The translations under genes were made by a program, and so were the position numbers. A stretch of DNA of 64,000 nt from Desertivirga xinjiangensis (GTDB lineage: Bacteria; Bacteroidota; Bacteroidia; Sphingobacteriales; Sphingobacteriaceae): assembly GCF_024436435.1 (NCBI RefSeq), contig NZ_JAFMZP010000001.1, positions 186,001-250,000 on the forward strand, given 5' to 3'. Below the pieces are notes generated by a model, which was not told the origin of the DNA, made no database searches, and saw nothing but the letters and a program-made list of their open reading frames with translations. Below are positions 38,465 to 47,200 of this stretch, piece after piece; within the stretch, counting starts at the first letter, position 1; each line of letters begins with the position of its first letter.

Positions 38465-40192
38465 CTAATTAGTTGTGAATTCGTATCCAAAAGCATTTTT
38501 AAAAGAAAGCTGATATCTCTTTCTTATACTTCCATTAATTTTTTCAATATTAATGCTCTTTACGTCTTTTGATGCCTCAGAAATGATAGTATCTACAAAC
38601 TTCTGAAAGTCAATGTGTTCATCTCTATCAAACTTGTTTGGGTGATATCCATGTACTACTTTCTTCAGCAGCTTATATAAATTAAAATCCAATGTGAATG
38701 AATTATTTACTGATCCTGCAGTAATGTCGACAATTATTGAGGTGTCAAAGTCATACAATTCTTTGCATTCCCTCGAAGCTAATACTTTGATGGAGGTAGG
38801 AGAAATCAGGATGTTTTGGCTAATATTATAGCTCAATTGATGTTTCCCTATTGGGACTGTAATTTCATTCTCAGACCGTGCGTTTCCATTCCATGTATGA
38901 ATGGCCTTAATAGCTATTTTGTATAAAGTCTTTAATGTCGAAACGTTACCAGTGTGGTATGCATATAAGTACCGAGCGTAGGCATAAAAATCTTCCAAGT
39001 CGAGGTTAAACTCATTAAGATTGTTCATATAAAGAGATCTAACGAAAGTTTTCACTAACTCCCGTTTTTCTGCTGAATCAAAACTATCACTACGCCAAAC
39101 ATTAAGATCTATGTTTTGAGACTTAAAATAACTAATTGTATATTCCGAAGAACTTAATTGAAAAATGAGGTTGTCAAGTTTTTCACTCCGTAAACTAAGT
39201 GGATCCAACTTCTTTATCGCGGATAGCAGGGAGGAGCGTCCCTCCGAGTCAAACAACTTGTTATAAAGTGAGTGCTTCAGTGAAAAATAAAAGTCGCTAT
39301 AGTCTTTTAAGGACTTAAGACTCTCGCTCGATTGTTGTTGATAAGGATAGGGTACAATTATGTCGTAAATAAAGTTGAGCAAGTCCCTTATTGAAACTAT
39401 TAATTTAAATTTAACAATTGCGTATATAATCAAATTTATCAGAGCTTTCTGTACATCTTTTTTAGAAAGCTGTAGGTAATTGAACCTGATAACGCAATTG
39501 TCTCTATAAGGATGATCTGAGTAAAAATCGTTAAATGCTTTGTAGAAAGGATTGCTGTTGTCCAATTCTGTGATTTTTTCAAACAAAGTTTCTAGCAAGG
39601 TCGAGGCGGCTCCCTCTTTGTTTAAGCTAAATAGCTTGTAGTCAGCTAAATTGATAAATTGAAAAAAACTTTCTTCGTAGTAATGATGGGCCACCGCTCG
39701 GTTTTCTAATATTCCCTTGGCTCTTACAAACAATGAAAGCTGGCTAAAGGAGACCGATGTTTCATTTAAAAACCTAGATAATACACCCAAATTGATTGCA
39801 ACAATTTTGGTGACCTTTGAGGAGTTTTTCATCTGCAACGCATCATCACTGAAGGGCTTTAAAAAATCCTCCAGCTCCTCAATCCAACTCTTACTGACAT
39901 AATTACTTTCAGTGGCGTCATTTCTAACTAATACTGAACCCATTAGGTCTGCATACTTGTTGAACAACTTTGCTAACATGTGAGATTTCCCATCGCCCAC
40001 GTTTCCAGAGATCAGAATCAATCTAGGTTGCTCACTTTTGACTGAAGAGATGACAATGCTCTCTAGTACCAGATCTACAGGTCGGTCAACATGTAGATAA
40101 TTTTTAAAATCATCGAAACTATTATGAGTTCCATCAACAACCGCTTCTCGTGAGGAAATACTCAACTTATCAAGTAACTCTTTAAACATCAA
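38465..40192 (-). CDS. sspF: SspF/DptF-like ATPase
   Basis: A 575-residue protein with the DptF hallmark near the N-terminus: SSREAVVDG, FKNYLHVDRPVD and a Walker A loop GNVGDGKS at residues 63-70 followed by His. It is the first gene of the sspF-sspG-sspH operon. In the known cassette SspFGH damages non-modified DNA and blocks phage replication. Start MMFKELLDKL at 40192; the second Met is equally usable. A 243-bp gap separates it from the regulator gene upstream, so it may have its own promoter. Confidence 0.85.
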   Translation of the reverse strand: MMFKELLDKLSISSREAVVDGTHNSFDDFKNYLHVDRPVDLVLESIVISSVKSEQPRLILISGNVGDGKSHMLAKLFNKYADLMGSVLVRNDATESNYVSKSWIEELEDFLKPFSDDALQMKNSSKVTKIVAINLGVLSRFLNETSVSFSQLSLFVRAKGILENRAVAHHYYEESFFQFINLADYKLFSLNKEGAASTLLETLFEKITELDNSNPFYKAFNDFYSDHPYRDNCVIRFNYLQLSKKDVQKALINLIIYAIVKFKLIVSIRDLLNFIYDIIVPYPYQQQSSESLKSLKDYSDFYFSLKHSLYNKLFDSEGRSSLLSAIKKLDPLSLRSEKLDNLIFQLSSSEYTISYFKSQNIDLNVWRSDSFDSAEKRELVKTFVRSLYMNNLNEFNLDLEDFYAYARYLYAYHTGNVSTLKTLYKIAIKAIHTWNGNARSENEITVPIGKHQLSYNISQNILISPTSIKVLASRECKELYDFDTSIIVDITAGSVNNSFTLDFNLYKLLKKVVHGYHPNKFDRDEHIDFQKFVDTIISEASKDVKSINIEKINGSIRKRYQLSFKNAFGYEFTTN

Positions 40193-40435
40193 GGAGAACT
40201 ATTTTTAAGAGCCAAGTTAGCTATAATAAAGACATCTAGAATAAGGTTTAAAACTGTATCATCCCGCCTTTCCCTTAAAAAACCCTTAGAAGAAATTTAG
40301 AGCTAAAAAGCAGCGTCTAAAGTACAAAAGAAAAATGAGAACATGAGTTTTGCTAATGATGAAATGAAAATGATTTACACTTATAGTTTGAATAGTGCTG
40401 GTTCAGAAATTTAGGCCTGCTTTTCTAAGCCTCAG

Positions 40436-41104
40436 TTACACTAGATCAAGAGGTTTGAAATAATAACACCCATCTTTGATTTCTTGAACTAACAGCGCTT
40501 TTCGCTTTCCCTTTATCTGCCTAATCAGTATCGATAAGCTTTTTTGAAGATCAATAGGAGAGAAGTCCGGAATTGACTTCTTGATTTTAAGATAAATCTG
40601 CAGGGCACGACGACGCTCAAAAAAGTAGCCCGTCTCTACAAGATTTAGCACTTCTAAGCGCACATCCTTATTTTCCTTTTTCCGGATTCCTTTTACAATT
40701 TTTTTAGTCCAAACTATGGGTTTTGATATTGAGCCATCAATCTTTTCGACTATATGCGAGTAGATAATCTTGTCGTCATAAACTGTTTTTGATGGCTTAT
40801 GTAATCGAACGGTTTCTCCTGGCGCTATATCATTTGGAAATAAATCCCGGTGGTTGATGTTCAATATCGTTGGAATGACGTCCAGCTGGTCGTTTTTGAA
40901 TTTGTCTTTTTCCGTGGGGTTAAGCAGGTCAAAGAAGTATTTATTCCGTTTCCCAAGTAAAAAGGAAAATTCCTCATCATCGATACCTGCCTGGGGTAAT
41001 AACTCAAATACCCGCTTGACAATCTCATAGTCCATTCTGGACATTACTACAAGAGATGTCTTAATACGTTTTTTTTTCTTTTTGGGCGTTGCAGTCTCCG
41101 GCAT
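40436..41104 (-). CDS. Lysine-rich regulator-like protein beside sspFGH
   Basis: A 222-residue protein with a very basic N-terminus (ATPKKKKKRIKTSLVV) and no recognised domain. The C-terminal third has DVRLEVLNLVETGYFFERRR, closely patterned on the XRE protein's DVRLVMEGLIEADYFKECKS, and both continue with helices ending in an aromatic residue near the C-terminus. The two proteins thus probably share a winged-helix-like module. It lies 18 bp after the XRE gene and upstream of sspF, suggesting joint regulation of the restriction arm. Regulatory role is inferred. Confidence 0.6.
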   Translation of the reverse strand: MPETATPKKKKKRIKTSLVVMSRMDYEIVKRVFELLPQAGIDDEEFSFLLGKRNKYFFDLLNPTEKDKFKNDQLDVIPTILNINHRDLFPNDIAPGETVRLHKPSKTVYDDKIIYSHIVEKIDGSISKPIVWTKKIVKGIRKKENKDVRLEVLNLVETGYFFERRRALQIYLKIKKSIPDFSPIDLQKSLSILIRQIKGKRKALLVQEIKDGCYYFKPLDLV

Positions 41105-41122
41105 AAGTACTCAATGCCAAAT

Positions 41123-41605
41123 TTATTGTTTTGCCTGATAACCTTCTTCAGTTCGGATGAGTATTTTCTCACTTACCAATATGTTGAGGATGGAGCGAAC
41201 AGTGTTTGCTTCTTCCTCATTACCGAGTTTTAGGTATCTGAATAAAGTTTCAGCGCTCTTGCATTCTTTGAAATAGTCGGCTTCAATCAATCCTTCCATC
41301 ACAAGTCTTACATCTGGCTCGTTGCTGAAGTTTATCACTCGTTTTTCTACCTTGGTACCATCGCTTTTTATGGCACCATCGGGTGGCAATAAATCATGGA
41401 TTTGACAACCTAGGGCTTCGGCGAGATTTGCCCATTCATCAGCAGGATAGATATTTTGTTGGGAGCTATCTTCAATCTTTGAGACATAAGTTTCTCCACG
41501 CCTCATATTGATAGATAGCTGCCTTGCTGATAGTCCCTTAATTAGTCTCCTAACTTTGGCTTTGTTAATAATAAATAGTGATAGAGAGGCGATTTTTTCC
41601 GGCAT
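41123..41605 (-). CDS. XRE-family regulator of the sspFGH arm
   Basis: A 160-residue protein. Residues about 15-75 form an XRE helix-turn-helix (RRLIKGLSARQLSINMRRGE, TYVSKIEDSSQQNIYP, WANLAEALGCQIHDLLPP). The C-terminal half (about 95-155, VRLVMEGLIEADYFKECKSA, VRSILNILVSEKILIRTEEG) looks like a winged helix. It is the first gene of the regulator pair preceding sspFGH, and a palindrome at 41686-41712 just upstream is a possible own operator. It probably holds down the toxic restriction genes. Confidence 0.85.
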   Translation of the reverse strand: MPEKIASLSLFIINKAKVRRLIKGLSARQLSINMRRGETYVSKIEDSSQQNIYPADEWANLAEALGCQIHDLLPPDGAIKSDGTKVEKRVINFSNEPDVRLVMEGLIEADYFKECKSAETLFRYLKLGNEEEANTVRSILNILVSEKILIRTEEGYQAKQ

Positions 41606-41685
41606 TCACGATATTATCACTATCGTATGCTCGGAGTAAATAAATTGTCTACCTAAGAATTTGTGTTTTTGTAATTTATTCGTAA

Positions 41686-41712
41686 ATTAGTAACCGTAAA
41701 GTACGGACTAAT
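41686..41712. promoter_or_regulatory. Candidate operator upstream of XRE gene
   Basis: ATTAGT-aa-CCGT (41686-41697) mirrors ACGG-ACTAAT (41703-41712), with a two-base bulge in the left arm and a five-base centre. It sits 81 bp upstream of the XRE start, where an autoregulatory site would be expected. The binding partner is inferred. Confidence 0.4.
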
Positions 41713-41828
41713 AAGTGTTTGCTCTGTCTTTACTAGCATTTGACGCTGAATCTTGCTATAGAGAACGTAGGAAATTTTCAATGATGCAAGTTCAGGAGTT
41801 CAATGCCCATCCTCTTACCTTTGCAGGG

Positions 41829-41965
41829 AGAGATGGGCTTGCTCTTGTTCTCATCAATGGCTTCCTACGGCCTTCTATAGGGAATAAAGTAAGTCCCATC
41901 TCTTTCTAAGACCAGGACTTCCAGTTCGCATATTCATTGTTCACTTGCATGAAATTTGAACAATG
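41829..41965. other. Structured intergenic region with two inverted repeats
   Basis: The 579-bp gap 41606-42184 contains the operator above plus AGAGATGGGCTT (41829-41840) facing AAGTCCCATCTCT (41891-41903), and a perfect CATTGTTCA / TGAACAATG pair (41935-41943, 41957-41965). These could be a small RNA, a transcription end or remnants of a mobile element. Apart from one possible 40-codon ORF, no gene is seen. Confidence 0.4.
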
Positions 41966-42085
41966 AGAAATATTAAAACATTTAAGTCCTTCCGCTCATT
42001 TCCTCGCTGTACTTCTAATCGAGTTCATTTATATGCAAGGACTGAAAAGGAAAGGCTGAAGAACCTCATTTCCGCACCTGAATAA
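41963..42085 (+). CDS. Possible 40-aa basic peptide
   Basis: ATG at 41963 to TAA at 42083-42085 gives a basic peptide (MRNIKTFKSFRSFPRCTSNR, then VHLYARTEKERLKNLISAPE). The end looks helical and protein-like. It lies before the uptake locus with no clear ribosome-binding site, and the ATG falls inside the inverted repeat at 41957-41965. It may be a leader peptide or noise. Confidence 0.25.
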   Translation: MRNIKTFKSFRSFPRCTSNRVHLYARTEKERLKNLISAPE

Positions 42086-42184
42086 TTAAATCCCACCTAC
42101 TGCATGCTTTTTATTCAGAGCTATAGATAGAATAGATAGCAGTTTTTCGAGACCCATTCAAATTTTACAATTAATCCAAAGCCA

Positions 42185-42796
42185 ATGGATGTCAGATTAT
42201 GGCTTTCGGGGAAGCTATTGCCTTTTCCGAATGTAGATGAATTAAAGTTAAGAGATCAGAATTATAAGCTTAATCTCCCGAAAGAGCTCTCAGCAATTAG
42301 AACTGCTTTAGGGATTATCATAAATATCTTGCTTGTTGTGGCTATTGCCGTAGGCAAGGAGATATCAACTGAGTCGGCGACAGTCCAGAAGATTTCAAAA
42401 TTTCACTTTTACAAATTAGGAAGTATCTATACTCGGACTACTTTCCAATCCGACACAATCAGCAATGTGGATACTGCCAGCTTCATCCTTGTTCGCACCT
42501 CCGGTGCCGATAAGATCCAGGTCGTTGGAGCAATAGCACAGCTCGATTTCGAACCCTTTGGCTGCCGGGTATACAATGGCTCGGTCAGCCAGTTCCTGCA
42601 AGGGCTGAAAGCTTCATACCTGAAGGACTCCCGGTTGACCCTGATCGATGGAACCGGTTATACCGGCCAGATCGACCTGCTGCTGGATACTCCCTTAAAC
42701 ACCATCGAAGAACTCAATAAAACTCTGGCTCCTTATGATCTCCGCTTTATCTCCAAAGAGTTGCCCAGAGTCAAATCCACCCCCAAAGAAAACTAA
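42185..42796 (+). CDS. Membrane-anchored DUF3738-like protein
   Basis: A 203-residue protein with one membrane span at about 40-58 (ALGIIINILLVVAIAVG). The C-terminal 75 residues (GSVSQFLQGLKASYLKDSRL, LIDGTGYTGQIDLLLDTPLN, TIEELNKTLAPYDLRFISKE) fit the end of a DUF3738/TIGR03435-type domain. The next gene, 6 bp downstream, carries a second, longer version. Both precede a SusC/SusD pair, so a role in envelope processing or sensing for that locus is inferred. The N-terminal 40 residues are unusual and the start could be internal. Confidence 0.7.
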   Translation: MDVRLWLSGKLLPFPNVDELKLRDQNYKLNLPKELSAIRTALGIIINILLVVAIAVGKEISTESATVQKISKFHFYKLGSIYTRTTFQSDTISNVDTASFILVRTSGADKIQVVGAIAQLDFEPFGCRVYNGSVSQFLQGLKASYLKDSRLTLIDGTGYTGQIDLLLDTPLNTIEELNKTLAPYDLRFISKELPRVKSTPKEN

Positions 42797-42802
42797 GAAA
42801 AC

Positions 42803-44173
42803 ATGACACACCCACCTAAGAATACAGAAGCAGAAAGATTCAAAAAGTTCCTGATTATTATCGGCATCCTTCTGCTAATCCTCACTATTGTGCTAATCAG
42901 TACCGTAGTCAACGCTCAGCAACAAACGCAGCCCCTAAAGATAGGAGAGAGGCTCCCGGAGATCAGCATCAGCGATATTATCAACCACGAAACCGGAACC
43001 ATCAACTTAACAGAACAAAAAGGCAAACTGATCATCCTCGATTTCTGGGCGACCGAATGCAGTAGCTCCGCCGAATACCTGCTTACCGTACAAAAGCTCC
43101 AGGCAGAGTTTAAAGACAGGGCGCTGATCCTTCCGGTAACTTCACAGCAAGCAGCAACCGTACAAGCTTACCTGCAAGCCAGCCCAAAGCTTTCCGGTTT
43201 GAACCAGGCCATCGCTACAGAAGATATCCTGTTAAGGCAATCCTTTCCTTACAAAACCGTCCCGCATATAATCTGGATCGATCAGAAAGGTGTATTCCGC
43301 TCGGTCACTTACGCTGAATACCTCAATGCAGCCAATATCAAGGAGGCCTTAACTGGCGGCCCCATGAACTGGCTGCAGAAAGACAGCGAAGCGCCCTACG
43401 ATTACAACAAACCCCTGGCGGCTATTAAGACACCGGTAACAACAGATAAGCGACACAGCCTGCTAACCGGCTACATCCCCGGAGCCAGCACCCGTTCCGG
43501 AACCCAGAAAGACAGCAGCGGCCGGATCACCCGCTTTTATGCGATCAACCATACCCTGCTGCACCTTTATGCTATCGCCTACCAGCGAGGCGGCTTGATC
43601 TTTAACCCTTCCCGCAGGATCTTGCAAGTCAAGGATACCGCCGCCCTGGTCTATAGCCCGGGTGCCGGTTACCTGACCGAATGGGAGCGGAAGCACCAGT
43701 ATAGCTATGAATGCAGTCTTCCCCCCGGAGCTGACCTGAAAGAGGTCTATCCCTGGATGCGCCATGACCTGGATGCGATGACGGGCCTGAAAAGCTCCAT
43801 AGAAAAACGGAAAGTTAGCTGCCTGGTGCTAAAGATTAAAGATGAAAGCCTGTTTAAATCTAAACCCCAATCTTCGGCCCGAAAACGCTATGTCGCCCTT
43901 GGGCCGGAAGAAAAAGCCCCCTTTATGCAAAACGCTCCGCTGGAAAACCTAATACTCGCTCTAAACCGCATTCCCGGTTTTCCGCCGGTACTCGATGAAA
44001 CCGGTTTTGCCAGCCCGGCTGATCTCCGCTTCAGTAAACCTTTAAGCAACTTAAAATCTCTTCAGCAAGAACTCGAAAAACAAGGCCTGTCGCTTCAAAG
44101 CCAGGAGCGGGAGCTGGACCTATTCATCCTGAAAGAACCCACCTTTACCCCCGATACCACCCTCACCCACTGA
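42803..44173 (+). CDS. Thioredoxin-like/DUF3738 protein with broken redox site
   Basis: A 456-residue protein with an N-terminal membrane anchor (FLIIIGILLLILTIVLIS), a TlpA/redoxin-like domain (about 45-180, LPEISISDII, KLIILDFWATE, KTVPHIIWIDQKG) and a C-terminal DUF3738-like region (FMQNAPLENLILALNRIPGF, LDETGFASPADLRFSKPL). The normal WCxxC motif reads ATECSSSAEY: only Cys86 remains, so disulfide exchange is unlikely and the domain may bind or scaffold instead. It is co-directional with the SusC/SusD genes that follow after 65 bp. GC content rises clearly from here to 48.9 kb. Confidence 0.87.
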   Translation: MTHPPKNTEAERFKKFLIIIGILLLILTIVLISTVVNAQQQTQPLKIGERLPEISISDIINHETGTINLTEQKGKLIILDFWATECSSSAEYLLTVQKLQAEFKDRALILPVTSQQAATVQAYLQASPKLSGLNQAIATEDILLRQSFPYKTVPHIIWIDQKGVFRSVTYAEYLNAANIKEALTGGPMNWLQKDSEAPYDYNKPLAAIKTPVTTDKRHSLLTGYIPGASTRSGTQKDSSGRITRFYAINHTLLHLYAIAYQRGGLIFNPSRRILQVKDTAALVYSPGAGYLTEWERKHQYSYECSLPPGADLKEVYPWMRHDLDAMTGLKSSIEKRKVSCLVLKIKDESLFKSKPQSSARKRYVALGPEEKAPFMQNAPLENLILALNRIPGFPPVLDETGFASPADLRFSKPLSNLKSLQQELEKQGLSLQSQERELDLFILKEPTFTPDTTLTH

Positions 44174-44238
44174 TCAGTAGAAACCATCAAATCATCATCA
44201 GGTAAATCAGAAAAATCACAAGAAATCAACCCTCAACA

Positions 44239-47200
44239 ATGAAAACACCCTATGTAGTCCTCTTTACCCTGTTCCTCCTAAACCTTTATCCCAGTCACCT
44301 CAACGCTCAAAGGCAGCAGCACACCATCAGCGGCCGCATCCTGTCAAACACCGACCAGGAAGTACTGGCCGGAGCCTCTATTACTGTGCCCGGCACCGGC
44401 ATCCATACCACCGCGGGTGCCGATGGCGCCTTCCAGCTGTACCTGCCCGCAGACAGCGCCCAAATTCAAATCTCCTATATCGGGTTCAAAACCCTGAAAT
44501 TACTGGTACACGCAAACACCAGCAGCCCGCTGATTTTAAAGCTTCAGCCCTCCGGCGCCCAGCTGCAGCAGGTCACCGTTTCCACCGGCTACCAGCAACT
44601 TCCCCTGGAACGGGTCACCGGCTCCTTTGAAGTGATCGACCAGAAGCTCTATAACCGGCAGGTGAGCACCGATGTGCTCAGCCGGCTGGATGCCATCGCC
44701 TCCGGGGTGCTCTTCGACAAAAGGGGAAGTGCCGTTAACCAGAACTTCAGTATCCGCGGTATCAGCAGCCTGGGCAGCAGTACCCAGCGGCAGCCCCTGT
44801 ATATTGTCGATAACTTCCCCTATGAAGGGGATATCCGCAACCTCAACCCCAATGAGGTGGAGCAGATCACCATCTTAAAAGACGCTGCAGCCTCCTCCAT
44901 CTGGGGAGCAAGAGCAGGAAACGGGGTAGTGGTGATCACCACCAAAAAAGCAGGTTATAACCAGCCCTTCCGGCTTTCCCTGCAAAGCAATGTCACCATC
45001 GGCGAGAAGCCCGATGTGTTCTATGCCCCGCAAATGTCCTCCGCCTCCTTTATCGAGGCAGAGCGCTTTCTCTTTGATAAAGGCTTTTACAACTCGGCCC
45101 TGACCAATACTAGGGCAAGGCCGGTGATCTCCCCCGTGGTGGAACTGCTGGCTAAACACCGGGCAGGGCAGCTCAGCGAAGGTGAACTCAATAGTCAGAT
45201 CGCTGAGCTGGCCAGCTATGATGTACGAAACGACATCAGCAGGTACCTGTACCGCAAGAGCGTAAACCAGCAGTATGCCCTGAACCTGAGCGGGGGAAGC
45301 AGCAGCCTGCACTATACCCTTTCGGGCGGATACGACCGGAACCTGCAGAGCCAGCTAAGCAACGACTACCAAAGGACCACCCTGCGCAGCACGGTGATCA
45401 GTAAGCCGGTAAAGAAGCTTGAGCTACAGGCCGGGCTCAGCTATACGGCCACCCTGGCGCGTAACTACAATACAGCCATCAATCCCGGTGGAGGCAAGTC
45501 AGTGATCTACCCCTATGCCCGCCTGGCCGATGCCGAGGGTAATGCCCTGGCCCTGGAAAAAGACTATCGCCTGTCCTTTGTAGATACGGCAGGCAAGGGC
45601 AGACTGCTCGACTGGCATTACCGTCCCCTGGAGGAAGCGGAGCTTGCTGATAATGCCAGCCGGATCCATGACATGGTGCTGAACCTGGGAAGCCGCTACC
45701 AGCTCCTTAAAAGCCAGAGAACAGAACTCCATACCGAGCTGCGCTACCAGTACGAGCGTGCAACCACCAGCAGCAGGGAGCATTACAGCAAAGACACTTA
45801 CTTTGCCCGCGACCTGGTGAACCGCTATACCCAGCTCTCCGCTACTAGCCGTACCACGATCATCCCCGACGGAGGGATCCTGGACCTGGCCGAACAGGTG
45901 CTCGATGCCCATGTGGCCCGGGGCCAGATCAACTACTCGGGTCACCTGGGAGGGCAACACCAGCTGGAAGCCCTGGCCGGAGCCGAGATCCGGCAGCGCA
46001 GGAGCTATTCCTCCTCGGGCCGCAGCTATGGTTATAATGATAACTTTATGAGCTTTAAGCAGACGGACCTGGTAAATAGTTATCCCATCTATGCTAACCT
46101 GTTGGCTAATACCCAGGTACCGGCAAATAATGCCTTTTCCGATGTCACCAGCCGCTTTGTGTCCCTGTTCGGCAATGCCGCGTATACACTAAAGAACCGC
46201 TATATCCTTTCGTCCAGCATCCGCAAAGACGCCTCCAACCTGTTGGGAGTAGCCACCAACCAGAGAGGGGTGCCCCTGTGGTCGGCAGGCCTGGCCTGGA
46301 ACCTTTCCCGCGAAAGCTTTTACACTGGCACCATTCAGGACCTGCTGCCCTTTATTAAGCTGCGGGCCAGCTACGGTTACAGCGGCAATGTCGATAACAG
46401 CTTGTCGGCCCTGACCACCATTGCCTACCGGCAGCCCCTGTTCAACTCCTCCACCGGGCTGCCCTATGCCCAGGTGCAGAACCCGCCCAACCCTGAGCTG
46501 CGCTGGGAGAAAGTGCGGATGTTCAATGTGGGACTGGACTTTGCAAGTAAGGGCAACCGCCTGCAGGGCAGCCTGGAGCTCTATAACAAGCGGGCCAGCG
46601 ACCTGCTCAGCCTGGTAGCATCCGATATCACCAGCGGCTTCAGCACCCTGACCCGCAACAGTGCCGCTATGCGCACCCGCGGCGCAGATATCAGCCTGAA
46701 CACCCTGATCCTTCCCGGAAGGTTCCGCTGGGAAGCTGCTGCCCTGTATTCGTACTCAAAGAACAAGGTGACTAAATACTACAGCAAACCCAGCTCCTTC
46801 AGCTTTTATGTAGGGGAGGGCACGGGCATCTCGCCCCTGGAAGGGCAACCTGCCTATAACGTGGTGAGCTACCGCTGGGCAGGGCTGGATCCGGCCACCG
46901 GCAATCCCATAGCCTTCCTGAACGGTCAGCCCAGCCAGGACTATACAGCCATCACCGGCAAAACCACCCTGGAGGACCTGGTTTTTCATGGCGATGCGGT
47001 GCCCCCGGTGTACGGCTCGCTGCGGCAGAGCTTCAGCTATGGCAATATCAGTTTGTCGTTCAACATCAGTGGAAGGTTTGCCTATTACTTCCGCAGGAGC
47101 ACGATCAACTATGCCAACCTGATGGTCTCCTGGGTGGGGCATCCCGACTATGATAAACGCTGGCAGCAGCCCGGCGATGAGCTGAATACCACGGTTCCCT

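Noticed and set aside
41715-41909. 64-codon open frame in the gap before the uptake locus
   Set aside because: Sequence composition is not protein-like, and the region is taken up by inverted repeats; no start signal or neighbour supports it.
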